64,000 nucleotides of DNA. It comes from Gammaproteobacteria bacterium. Lineage in GTDB: Bacteria > Pseudomonadota > Gammaproteobacteria > Thiohalomonadales > Thiohalomonadaceae. The translations under genes were made by a program, and so were the position numbers. Position 1 is the first letter of the stretch, and each line of letters begins with the position of its first letter. The notes beneath the pieces were generated by a model. That model had not been told where the DNA came from and made no database searches. It saw only the letters and a list, made by a program, of their open reading frames with translations. The stretch lies in contig QKED01000043.1 in the NCBI GenBank assembly GCA_003252455.1, positions 62,001 to 126,000 on the forward strand, written 5' to 3'. Shown here in pieces: positions 52,301-59,960 of the stretch.

Positions 52301-52561
52301 TTACTGACCGATACGCAGGGCGCTGGCCTTCTCCCACTCCTCTGGGGTATGGGTCTTGAGACTCACGGCGTGGATGGCGCCACTGGTGATCGACGCATTG
52401 ATGGCGGCGTAGACCATCTTCTGGCGCTTCACCGGCGTCAGACCGGCAAACGCCGCACTCACCACCTCCACATCGAAGTGGCTGCCGTCGCTGCTCTTCA
52501 CACTCACCCGGCTATCGGGGAGGGTCGCCTCGATGAGGCGCTGCACCTCGTCAATTTGCAT
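52301..52561 (-). CDS. ibaG: BolA family protein IbaG
   Basis: IbaG (YrbA) is a small BolA-fold protein linked to acid stress and iron-sulfur/glutaredoxin handling. The 86-residue product contains DGSHFDVEVVSAAFAGLTPVKRQKMVYAAI, the conserved helix-turn-strand of the family with a surface His. It precedes murA, as in E. coli, where it follows mlaB. Here mlaB is missing and a gene on the other strand lies upstream. Confidence 0.93.
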   Translation of the reverse strand: MQIDEVQRLIEATLPDSRVSVKSSDGSHFDVEVVSAAFAGLTPVKRQKMVYAAINASITSGAIHAVSLKTHTPEEWEKASALRIGQ

Positions 52562-52785
52562 CGAACTCTCCTACATTGGGTCCGAATGGGCCGCCGCACG
52601 GGCGGATGAACTGGGCATTGTACCCCGCGTACCCGTGGCTTGTAACCCGCGCGGGAGAATAGCGGGTCAGATAGGACCCTTATCACCCTTCACCCCTACC
52701 GAGGTAGGATAATCTTGCCTGCTCCGGTCGCCCGCCCGCGCCACTGCCGGGCCCGTGGCGCCGCTCACCTCATGAGACCACCGTC

Positions 52786-53094
52786 ATGCAGACCCGTTTC
52801 ACCAAACAGCAGCTGACCGACATCCTCGACCAGGCCTCGATCTACGTCTGCGCCTGCCCGGCGCAGCTGTGCCAGGCGATCCTAGAGCAGCGCAAGCTGT
52901 ACAACTATCAGGCCCACTGCCTCAACGACAACGCCACGGACCATCAGGTCCACACGGCCATCGCGCGCACGGTGGAGGAGACCCACGCCCTGCTTGAGGC
53001 ATGTCTGATCGAGGTGCTACTGCTGGAGGGGTGGGACATGCAGAGCCTGCGCATGCCGACCGACCTGGCCAAGCGCCTGGTGGCCGATGACTGA
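52786..53094 (+). CDS. Small conserved-looking protein of unknown function (102 aa)
   Basis: The 102-residue protein is mostly helical by appearance, with a short cysteine motif near the N-terminus (YVCACPAQLCQAIL, three Cys within residues 22-29) and a C-terminal segment EGWDMQSLRMPTDLAKRL. I do not assign a family; the cysteines could bind a metal or be redox active. It lies on the plus strand where mlaC and mlaB usually are. It ends exactly where mlaD ends: its TGA (to 53094) directly abuts the complement of the mlaD TAG. No transporter-like features. Confidence 0.7.
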   Translation: MQTRFTKQQLTDILDQASIYVCACPAQLCQAILEQRKLYNYQAHCLNDNATDHQVHTAIARTVEETHALLEACLIEVLLLEGWDMQSLRMPTDLAKRLVADD

Positions 53095-53625
53095 CTACTG
53101 GGCAAAGGGGTCACCCGCCTCCGGCGGTGGCCCCACGTTGCCACGGTTGGGCGGTCGATTACCCCCGCCGCTACCGGCATTGAACAGGAATTTGCCGATC
53201 AGCTGCTCCAGCACCAGGGAGGATTGGGTCAGCTGGATCTCGTCCCCCGCCTTCAGGTAGTCGTACGCCCCCCCGGCCTGTAGGGCGATGTACTTCTCCC
53301 CGAGCAGTCCGGCGCTGACGATACTCGCCGAGCTGTCTCTGGGCAGTTCGCGAAAACGACCATCGATGCGTAGCCGCGCCAGCGCCTGGAAACGCTCGGC
53401 GTCGTACTCCACCGCCGTCACCTCGCCGATGCGCACCCCGGCCAGGGTCACCGGCGCGCGCGGCTTGAGGCCGCTGCTGTCGGCAAAACGCGCCACCACC
53501 TCGTAGCCGCCACCGGGGCGCCAGTCGGCCAGCCCGCTCACCTGAAAGGCGAGGCCGAGCAGCGCCAGCACCCCGAGCAGCACGAAGAGCCCCACGGCCA
53601 CCTCGATCCCACGCGACTTATCCAT
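53095..53625 (-). CDS. mlaD: Phospholipid transport MCE-domain protein MlaD
   Basis: MlaD is the inner-membrane MCE protein whose hexamer forms the lipid channel on the periplasmic side of the MlaFEDB transporter. From the ATG at 53625 it has 176 residues: one membrane anchor (about 8-27), the MCE domain (about 38-117, VVARFADSSGLKPRAPVTLAGVRIGEV ... SAGLLGEKYIALQAGG) and a helical then Gly/Pro-rich tail. The much longer open frame to 54165 lies in mlaE and is not MlaD-like. It starts 17 bases after the mlaE stop. Confidence 0.93.
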   Translation of the reverse strand: MDKSRGIEVAVGLFVLLGVLALLGLAFQVSGLADWRPGGGYEVVARFADSSGLKPRAPVTLAGVRIGEVTAVEYDAERFQALARLRIDGRFRELPRDSSASIVSAGLLGEKYIALQAGGAYDYLKAGDEIQLTQSSLVLEQLIGKFLFNAGSGGGNRPPNRGNVGPPPEAGDPFAQ

Positions 53626-53642
53626 CGTTTCTCTCCATCGCC

Positions 53643-54425
53643 TCACACCTCGGTGAACATCAGCGCCGTGAGCAGGAAGTCGACCCCGAGCACCGCCAGC
53701 GACGCATGCACCACCGAGCGCGTGGTGGCACGCCCCACGCCATAGGGGGTCGGCGTGCAGTCGTAGCCCTCGAACAGGGCGATCCAGCTCACCAGCAGGG
53801 CGAACACCAGACTCTTCAGTACGCTGTTGCCGAGGTCGTAGCCGAGCGCCACCTGCGCCTGCATCTGGCCCCAAAAGGTGCCGTCGTCGACCCCCAACAG
53901 CCCCACCCCGACCCACCAGCCGCCGAGCACCCCGCAGAGCGAGAAGATGGCGGTGAGCAGCGGCAGGGCGATGAGCCCGGCGAGAAAGCGCGGGGCGAGC
54001 AGACGGCGGATCGGGTCCACCGCCATCATCTCCAGGGCGGCGAGCTGCTCGCCGCTCTTCATCAGCCCCACCTCGGCGGTGAGCGCGGAGCCCGCGCGCC
54101 CGGCGAAGAGCAGCGCCGCCACCACCGGCCCCAGCTCGCGCAGCAGCGCCTGCGCCACCACCCAACCGAGGGAGCCGGTGGCCCCGTAGTGCACCAGGGT
54201 GTTGTAGCCCTGGAGCCCCAGCACCATGCCGACGAAGAGCCCGGCGACGATGATGATCAGCAGCGAGTGGACCCCCTCGGCGTGCAACTGCTCAACCACC
54301 AGGCGCGGACGCTGCCAGCCGATGGAGGCCTCGCGCAGCAGGGCGACGAGCAGCAGCGCGGCGCGCCCCAGGCGGGCGAGCCAGGTGAGCGTACGTCGGC
54401 CAATGGCGGCGAGCGGCTCAAGCAT
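53643..54425 (-). CDS. mlaE: Phospholipid transport permease MlaE
   Basis: MlaE is the ABC permease of the Mla lipid transporter in the inner membrane. From the ATG at 54425 it is 260 residues, identical in length to the E. coli protein. Membrane segments and family motifs include VEQLHAEGVHSLLIIIVAGLFVGMVLGLQGY and FAGRAGSALTAEVGLMKSGEQLAALEMMAVDPIRRL. Its first 8 bases overlap mlaF. The start at 54473 in the open frame would add 16 residues without similarity. Confidence 0.94.
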   Translation of the reverse strand: MLEPLAAIGRRTLTWLARLGRAALLLVALLREASIGWQRPRLVVEQLHAEGVHSLLIIIVAGLFVGMVLGLQGYNTLVHYGATGSLGWVVAQALLRELGPVVAALLFAGRAGSALTAEVGLMKSGEQLAALEMMAVDPIRRLLAPRFLAGLIALPLLTAIFSLCGVLGGWWVGVGLLGVDDGTFWGQMQAQVALGYDLGNSVLKSLVFALLVSWIALFEGYDCTPTPYGVGRATTRSVVHASLAVLGVDFLLTALMFTEV

Positions 54426-55194
54426 GACCGGCGCCTCGATAGTGGAAGGGCACCGGGCCGTCCGCCTCACCACTGAGGAACTGGCGTGCCCAGGGGTCGG
54501 CGCTGGCGAGCAGGGACTCCGGAGCCCCCTGCGCCACCACGCGCCCCTCGCCGAGCAGGTAGATGGTGTCGGCGATGGCGGCGGTCTCGGCCACGTCGTG
54601 CGACACCACCACGCAGGTGAGCCCGCGCTCGCGCTGGGCGCGGATCAGGCGCTGCAACACGCCGAGGGAGATGGGGTCCTGGCCGGTAAAGGGCTCGTCG
54701 AACAGCAGTAGCTCGGGCTCCAGCACCAGCGCGCGGGCCAGTGCCACGCGCCGTGCCATACCGCCGGAGAGCTGCGCCGGATAGAGCCCTGCCGCCTGCT
54801 CCAGGCCGACGGCAGCGAGCTGGTCGAGCACCTTGCTGCGCAACACCCCCTCGGGCAGTTCGGTGTGCTCGCGCAGTGGGAAGGCAACGTTCTCGAACAC
54901 CGTCAGGTCGGTAAGCAGGGCGCCGCTCTGAAACAGCATGCCCATGCGTCGGCGCAGGGCGAAGAGTGCGCGACGACCGAGGCGCGAGGGCGCCTGTCCA
55001 TCCACCAGCACCTCTCCGCGGGTCGGCGCGAGGGCGCCGCCGATGAGCTGAAGTAGCGTACTCTTGCCCACCCCGCTCGGCCCCATGATGGCGGTCAGCT
55101 CCCCCCGACGCACGCTCAGGTCGACCCCGCGAAAGAGTGGCAGCCCGGCCTGGGTGAAGTGGAGGTCGCGCACCTCGATGTGGAACGGGGTCAT
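54418..55194 (-). CDS. mlaF: Phospholipid transport ATPase MlaF
   Basis: MlaF is the ATPase subunit of the Mla transporter. From the ATG at 55194 it is 258 residues. Walker A is GPSGVGKST (about 38-46), the signature is LSGGMARRVALARAL, Walker B is LLLFDEPFTGQDP, and the switch His is VVVSHDV. First gene of mlaF-mlaE-mlaD. In E. coli, mlaC, mlaB and ibaG follow; here the order stops at mlaD, so the periplasmic carrier MlaC and the STAS subunit MlaB are elsewhere or lost. Confidence 0.95.
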   Translation of the reverse strand: MTPFHIEVRDLHFTQAGLPLFRGVDLSVRRGELTAIMGPSGVGKSTLLQLIGGALAPTRGEVLVDGQAPSRLGRRALFALRRRMGMLFQSGALLTDLTVFENVAFPLREHTELPEGVLRSKVLDQLAAVGLEQAAGLYPAQLSGGMARRVALARALVLEPELLLFDEPFTGQDPISLGVLQRLIRAQRERGLTCVVVSHDVAETAAIADTIYLLGEGRVVAQGAPESLLASADPWARQFLSGEADGPVPFHYRGAGHA

Positions 55195-55265
55195 GGTGTC
55201 GATGGTTGCGGTACTTGCAGGTGCCAGATGGGCGGGAGCATAACAGAGTCGCACGCCGGTAGGCG

Positions 55266-55607
55266 TCAATCTTCGAGTGCCACCGCCACCTCACCGCTCA
55301 GCGGGTCGATGGTCAGTTGCAGCGTGGTGTACTCGCTCTGCTCCTCGACCGGCGTCGGGTCGTCGGCACAGTTGCAGCCAGCGATGATGCTGGTGAAGAA
55401 GACCCCCACCCGCACCCGATAGCGCCCCTCCAGCGCCTCGCCAGCGAGCCAGGTCACCTGGTGCGGCGAGGGGCCGAGGGCGGAACCCCGCGCCATGGCA
55501 CGCACCAGCAACAGCGCCTCGGCGGGCCACTCGGCGAGTGCCGCACACAGGCGCGGGGCGAATTCGGGGGTCGACCAGAGGGGCAGCAACGGGGCGAGTG
55601 TCGGCAT
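55266..55607 (-). CDS. Conserved hypothetical protein with Cys-rich loop (113 aa)
   Basis: I choose the ATG at 55607 (113 residues); the open frame extends to 55703 with no clear ribosome site for either. No signal peptide or membrane segment. The C-terminal half holds the striking sequence GRYRVRVGVFFTSIIAGCNCADDPTPVEEQSEYTTLQLTIDPLSG, with a CxC motif. I believe similar short proteins occur in other gammaproteobacteria, but I cannot name a function. Transcribed towards mlaF, 71 bases upstream of it, so it could share the mla transcript. Confidence 0.65.
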   Translation of the reverse strand: MPTLAPLLPLWSTPEFAPRLCAALAEWPAEALLLVRAMARGSALGPSPHQVTWLAGEALEGRYRVRVGVFFTSIIAGCNCADDPTPVEEQSEYTTLQLTIDPLSGEVAVALED

Positions 55608-55717
55608 CGGCGGTCTCACGGCGAGGGGCGTGGCGCTGAGAGTAGACCAGAGCACCGTATCGTGCACGCTAGAGACGTCTTTGGCATGATGGTCCCACTG
55701 CATAAAGGAACCGAGCC

Positions 55718-56206
55718 ATGGACTACCACTACACCGCCCAGCACAAGTTGCGCCACCTGCTCATAGGCATGCTCATCACCTCGGCCCTGGTGGTGAGTGG
55801 CCTCGCACTCGGTGCGAATGCCATCGTCCAGTGGCTCGCGGGCCACACCACCCAAGGCGTGCTCGGCAACTTCCACAGTGAGGTGGTCTACAACACCTAC
55901 GACCACAAGCGCTCCAACCACAACACCGCCACGGCCAGCTACTCGGTCGAGGGTGCCGAGTATCAGATCGAGGTGAACACCCACCTCTACAAAGAGTTCG
56001 ACCTCATCCAGGCGGGCCAGCGTGTCACCATCGCCTACCCACCCTCGGCCCCCGCGCAGGGCAAGGTGATGGATGGGTTGCTGTTCGACCCCCTCGCCCC
56101 CTTCCTGGTGGCGATGGGGGGGCTCGGCCTGGTGCTGCAACTGCTGCAACTCCCCTTCCTCTGGCGCAAGGCGCGCGCCGAGGCCGATGCAGAGCAAAAC
56201 GGCTAA
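55718..56206 (+). CDS. Membrane protein, DUF3592-like
   Basis: The 162-residue protein has two membrane segments (about 14-36 and 128-150) around a periplasmic beta-rich domain. That domain has YDHKRSNHNTATASYSVEGAEYQIEVN and GQRVTIAYPPSAPAQGKV, the layout of DUF3592 proteins. The start ATG at 55718 follows AAAGGA. It begins a short plus-strand run with the next two genes. The role is unknown. Confidence 0.7.
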   Translation: MDYHYTAQHKLRHLLIGMLITSALVVSGLALGANAIVQWLAGHTTQGVLGNFHSEVVYNTYDHKRSNHNTATASYSVEGAEYQIEVNTHLYKEFDLIQAGQRVTIAYPPSAPAQGKVMDGLLFDPLAPFLVAMGGLGLVLQLLQLPFLWRKARAEADAEQNG

Positions 56207-56255
56207 GATAGCCCAGCGCTGTGCCAGAGTGCCACAAACCCATCGGAGCGCACAC

Positions 56256-56669
56256 GTGAAGACCCGCACCAAGCACCTACTCCAGGCCCTGTTCCTCGCC
56301 CCGCTGGCGGCCCTGCCCGCCTCGGCGCTCTACGCCCTCGCCCTGCCGCTGCTCTCCGGCGACTTCGCCGAACTCCAGGCGGGTGGGTTTATGGTGATGT
56401 TCGTCGGCGTGAGTACGGTCACCCTCACCATCGGCTACGGCGCCACCCTCACCTACCTGCTGGCGGTCTACTTCATCCTGCGCTACGGCGAGGTGGAGTC
56501 GGTGTGGAACTACCTCGCCAGCGGCGCCCTCGGCGGGCTCTTCTTCGGCCTCTCCGATCCGGGGCTGGCGATCTTCGCCACCGGGGTCTTCTTCGGCCTC
56601 GCCATCAGCGGGCCCTTCTGGTGGCTGGCGGTGGGGCGCAGGCCCGACGCGACATCGAACAGAGGATAA
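56256..56669 (+). CDS. Small integral membrane protein of unknown function
   Basis: The GTG at 56256, with CGGAG eight bases upstream, gives 137 residues with about four hydrophobic segments (LFLAPLAALPASALYALALPLL, FMVMFVGVSTVTLTIGYGATL, YLLAVYFIL, and the two-part GALGGLFFGLSDPGLAIFATGVFFGLAISGPFWWLAV). An ATG at 56187 in the same frame would overlap the previous gene. No family recognised. It ends just before the acetyltransferase start. Confidence 0.65.
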   Translation: MKTRTKHLLQALFLAPLAALPASALYALALPLLSGDFAELQAGGFMVMFVGVSTVTLTIGYGATLTYLLAVYFILRYGEVESVWNYLASGALGGLFFGLSDPGLAIFATGVFFGLAISGPFWWLAVGRRPDATSNRG

Positions 56670-56673
56670 CGGC

Positions 56674-57108
56674 ATGCCGCTACACATCACCCCAACGCTC
56701 GACCACGCCACCTGGGCGGAGCTGGCCGAGCTCTACCGCCTCACCCTCGGCCCGCGCGACCCCGAGGTGCTCAAGAGCCGCTTCGACAACAGCCAGCACA
56801 CCCTCTTCGCCTACCTCGATGGGCGCCTGGTCGGCGCGGTGCGCGCCCTGGCCGACGGCAGCGACGCGGCGCTCATCTGCGACATGGTGATCCACCCCGA
56901 ACTACAGGGTGGTGGCCACGGTCGCACGCTCTTAGAGGCGCTACTCGCCGAACTCCAGGGGCACCGCAAGGTGCTGCTCTACGCCAGCGCGGGCAAGGAG
57001 GGGTTCTACACCCGCCACGGCTTCAGCCCGCTGCTCACCGGCATGGGGCTGTTCGCCGACGAGGCGCTGGCCCAGCGGATGGGGCTGATCCCGCCCAAAT
57101 CAGGCTAA
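56674..57108 (+). CDS. GNAT family N-acetyltransferase
   Basis: The 144-residue protein has the GNAT core: VGAVRALADGSDAALICDMVIHPELQGGGHGRTLLEALL contains strand 4 and the acetyl-CoA loop (QGGGHG). The C-terminal KVLLYASAGKEGFYTRHGFSPL is the usual strand 5 to helix region. The start follows AGAGGATAAC. The substrate cannot be told. It is convergent with the MocR-type regulator across a palindromic repeat. Confidence 0.85.
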   Translation: MPLHITPTLDHATWAELAELYRLTLGPRDPEVLKSRFDNSQHTLFAYLDGRLVGAVRALADGSDAALICDMVIHPELQGGGHGRTLLEALLAELQGHRKVLLYASAGKEGFYTRHGFSPLLTGMGLFADEALAQRMGLIPPKSG

Positions 57109-57173
57109 AGCGTTTCAACCGCCTGAATGGGCTCTCATCTGAACAGCCAGCCCGCCCCGCCGTGTACAGCCCA

Positions 57174-57238
57174 GTAGGAGCGCCCCATGGGCGCGATGGC
57201 CGCCCGCATACTGGCATCGCGCCATGGGGCGCGCCTAC
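57174..57238. repeat. Palindromic REP-like element
   Basis: GTAGGAGCGCCCCATGGGCG (from 57174) faces CATCGCGCCATGGGGCGCGC (from 57215), so the whole 65 bases can fold as an imperfect hairpin with GTAG/CTAC ends. It lies between two convergent genes, typical of extragenic palindromes in gammaproteobacteria, and may also act as a terminator. Confidence 0.7.
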
Positions 57239-57241
57239 CCC

Positions 57242-58663
57242 CTAACGCCCTTCACGGATCAACTCGCCCAAGATCGTCAGCCCCTCCTCCATCAGCGCCA
57301 CCTCGGCCTGGGCGTAGTTGAGCCGCACGAAGTTCCCGTAGCGCCCGCTGGCGGAGAAGAGCGGCCCCGGCGCCGTGCTCACCCCACGGGCCAGGGCGCG
57401 ACGGTAGAGGTCGAGGCTGTCGACCGCCTCCGGCAGCTCCACCCAGGCGAGCATGCCGCCCTCCGGTTGGGTCACCCGGCAGCCACTCGGCAGATGGCGC
57501 GCAGCGAGGTCGAGAAAGCGGTCGCGCCGCTCGCGATAGGCGCTGCGCACACTGCGTAGGTGGCGCTCATGGCCGCTCCCCGCCAGGTACTCTGCGGCGG
57601 CCTGCGCGGGCAGGGTCGGACCGGCCAGGCTGGTGACCATCTTCAGGTGGGTCACCGTCTCGGTGTGACGCCCAGGGATCGCCCAGCCGATGCGCATGCC
57701 GGGGTCGAGGGTCTTAGAGAGCGACGAGCAGAGCAGCACGTTGCCCGTGCGGTCCCACGCCTTGGCCGCGCGCGGGCGCTCGCCGTGGTAGTTGAGGTCG
57801 GCGTAGACGTCATCCTCGATGAGCGGCACCCTGGCCCGTTCCAGCAGCGCCACCAGCTCCGCCTTGCGCCGGTCGCTCATGCGGTAACCGAGCGGATTGC
57901 TGAAGTTGGGCGAGAGGACCACCGCCTTCAGCGGCCACTGCTCCAGCGCCAGCTTGAGCGCGGGCAGGCTCACCCCCTGGCGCGGGTCGGTGGGGATCTC
58001 CAGCGCCTTGAGGCCGAGCGACTCGATCGACTGTAGGGTGCCGAAGAAGGCGGGCGACTCGATGGCCACCGTATCCCCCGGGCGGGTCACCGCGCGCAGG
58101 CAGAGCACCAGCGCCTCGACGCAGCCGTTGGTGATCACCACCTCGTCGGCACTCACCACCACCCCCGCCTCCGCCGCACGCCGCGCCACCTGGTGGCGCA
58201 GGGCGGGGTTGCCGGGGGGCATGTCGTAGTCGGCCAGACGCGGGTCGGGGCGCCGCGCCAGACTGGCGAGGATGCGGTGCAGACGCACCACCGCCGGGAA
58301 GTCGGTGCGTGGCAGGGCGCTGCCCAGCGGGATACGCGCACCGTGGCGCGAGGCCTGCACCACCTGTAGCGCCAACTGGCTGACGGTGACCGCCACCGGG
58401 TGGGCCTGGGGGCGGCTGATGCCGGGCGGTGCCGGGCGCTGCACCGGGGCCTGCACGTAGTAGCCGGACTGCGGGCGCGCCTCGATCACCCGCTCGTCGA
58501 GCAGCAGCCCGTAGCCCTGCACCACGGTGGAGACACTCACCCCGAGACGACGGCTCATCTGCCGCACCGAGGGGATGCGCTCCCCCGGACGCAGCGCACC
58601 GAGGCGCACCTGCTCACGCACCTGATCCGCCACCTGCTCATATCTCAACGCCTCTTCGACCAT
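57242..58663 (-). CDS. MocR/PdxR-type transcriptional regulator (GntR HTH fused to aminotransferase domain)
   Basis: 473 residues from the ATG at 58663, with AGGAGG nine bases upstream. A GTG at 58666 is also possible. Residues 1-70 are a GntR-type winged helix (PSVRQMSRRLGVSVSTVVQGY). Residues about 100-470 are a fold-type I PLP domain with the conserved IEDDVYADL and the PLP lysine K317 (SSLSKTLDPGMRIGW). Such regulators bind PLP or an amino compound and often control a divergent transporter gene. The EamA exporter lies divergently 357 bases away, with inverted-repeat copy 2 in between. Confidence 0.92.
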   Translation of the reverse strand: MVEEALRYEQVADQVREQVRLGALRPGERIPSVRQMSRRLGVSVSTVVQGYGLLLDERVIEARPQSGYYVQAPVQRPAPPGISRPQAHPVAVTVSQLALQVVQASRHGARIPLGSALPRTDFPAVVRLHRILASLARRPDPRLADYDMPPGNPALRHQVARRAAEAGVVVSADEVVITNGCVEALVLCLRAVTRPGDTVAIESPAFFGTLQSIESLGLKALEIPTDPRQGVSLPALKLALEQWPLKAVVLSPNFSNPLGYRMSDRRKAELVALLERARVPLIEDDVYADLNYHGERPRAAKAWDRTGNVLLCSSLSKTLDPGMRIGWAIPGRHTETVTHLKMVTSLAGPTLPAQAAAEYLAGSGHERHLRSVRSAYRERRDRFLDLAARHLPSGCRVTQPEGGMLAWVELPEAVDSLDLYRRALARGVSTAPGPLFSASGRYGNFVRLNYAQAEVALMEEGLTILGELIREGR

Positions 58664-59020
58664 CACAGTCACCCTCCTCTAGCACCCATACAGAGTCTGC
58701 CAGCGGGCAACTGTATTGCCCAGATACAGTTCTCGCTGCATCTGTGTTGGTCTGCCTGCGACCCCTAGCATGGCCTCTCCACACCGAGCTTCAACCACCC
58801 AAAGGGAAGGCATTCGCATACCTCCGCAGACTCGCCACAGAGGCACGGAGGACACAGAGAGAACAACCAGAGTGAAGTCGTGCGTGAACAGATATTTCGG
58901 TTCACCGATAGGTCGCAGTCGACCACATTCACGTTCAGAACCTCCGTCTCCTCTGTGTCTCCGTGGCGATCTCCCCGAGCTTTGTCCACCCATGCGCTTG
59001 CCTGACCAAGGAGAGAGACC
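58664..59020. other. Divergent intergenic region between the MocR-type regulator and the EamA exporter
   Basis: 357 bases without a gene. 58680-58760 is the AT-richer part nearest the regulator and the likely control region. Most of the right part is the inverted-repeat element copy 2 (58834-58967). AAGGAG precedes the exporter start. Confidence 0.6.
58834..58967. repeat. Inverted-repeat element, copy 2 (134 bp)
   Basis: Left end GCCACAGAGGCACGGAGGAC and, on the other strand, right end GCCACGGAGACACAGAGGAG are related to each other and to the ends of copies 1 and 3. The centre is unique. Confidence 0.82.
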
Positions 59021-59947
59021 ATGCAGAGCGAGAAACAGAGAGAGCCACACCGTTTCGCCAGCCTCTACGGCCTACTAGCCGTGGCCACCTTCGCCGCGAC
59101 CCTGCCGCTGACGCGCATCGCCCTGGAGGGGTTCGCCCCCCTGCCGCTCACCTTCGGACGCCTCTTCGGCGCCGGGGTGGCGGCACTGCTCTGCCTGCTG
59201 CTCCTGGGGTTGAGGCCGCCGACGCGCGCGCAGCTCGCCCCGCTGCTGTTGGTGAGCCTCGGCGGGGTGTTCGGCTTCCCGCTCTTCACCGCCTGGGCCC
59301 TGGAGCACCACCCGGCGGCCCCGGCGGCCATCCCCCTGGCCCTGCTGCCGCTGCTCACCGCGCTCTGGGCGCGGCTGCGCGGCCATGAGCACCCCTCGCG
59401 GCGCTTCTGGTTCTGGAGCCTGCTCGGCAGCGGACTGGTGCTGCACTTTGTCTGGCGTGACGGCGCCGGACAGGTCGACCCGCGGCTGCTCGCCGCCGCC
59501 GTCAGCGCCGCCATCGCCTACGCCGAGGGGGGACGCTTGGCACGGCAGATGCCCGGCTGGCGGGTGATGGCCTGGGCGCTGGTGTTCGCCCTGCCGTTCA
59601 GCGCCCTCAGCTTCGGCTACAGCTGGGGCCCGCTGCTGCTGCCAGAGAGCGCCGCCCCTTGGGCCGCCCTCGCCTTTCTCGCCTTAGTGAGTCAGTTCGG
59701 CGCCTTCTGGCTCTGGTACCGCGCGCTGGCCGCCGGGGTGGCGCGGGCCAGCCAGATCCAGCTGTTGCAGCCGCTCCTCACCCTGCTGCTGGCCGGGCTG
59801 ATGCTCGGTGAACAGGTCGAGGTGGGGCTGTGGCTCTACGCCGCACTGGTGGTGGTGAGTATCTGGCAGGCGCGGCGGGCCGCCTCTGCCCCACACGCGG
59901 GACAATCCACACGCCTACCGCTCGCCAATGCCCCCTCCTCGCCCTAA
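59021..59947 (+). CDS. EamA/DMT family exporter
   Basis: 308 residues with about ten membrane segments arranged as two EamA halves, for example FAATLPLTRIALEGFAPLPLTFGRL in the first and LVSQFGAFWLWYRALAAGVARASQIQLLQPLLTLLLAGLMLGE in the second. These inner-membrane carriers export amino acids, amines or other metabolites. The start ATG at 59021 has AAGGAG. The divergent MocR-type regulator is a frequent partner of such exporters, so control by a PLP-related or amino-compound signal is likely. Substrate unknown. Confidence 0.9.
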   Translation: MQSEKQREPHRFASLYGLLAVATFAATLPLTRIALEGFAPLPLTFGRLFGAGVAALLCLLLLGLRPPTRAQLAPLLLVSLGGVFGFPLFTAWALEHHPAAPAAIPLALLPLLTALWARLRGHEHPSRRFWFWSLLGSGLVLHFVWRDGAGQVDPRLLAAAVSAAIAYAEGGRLARQMPGWRVMAWALVFALPFSALSFGYSWGPLLLPESAAPWAALAFLALVSQFGAFWLWYRALAAGVARASQIQLLQPLLTLLLAGLMLGEQVEVGLWLYAALVVVSIWQARRAASAPHAGQSTRLPLANAPSSP

Positions 59948-59960
59948 CCGGTCAAGCCCC

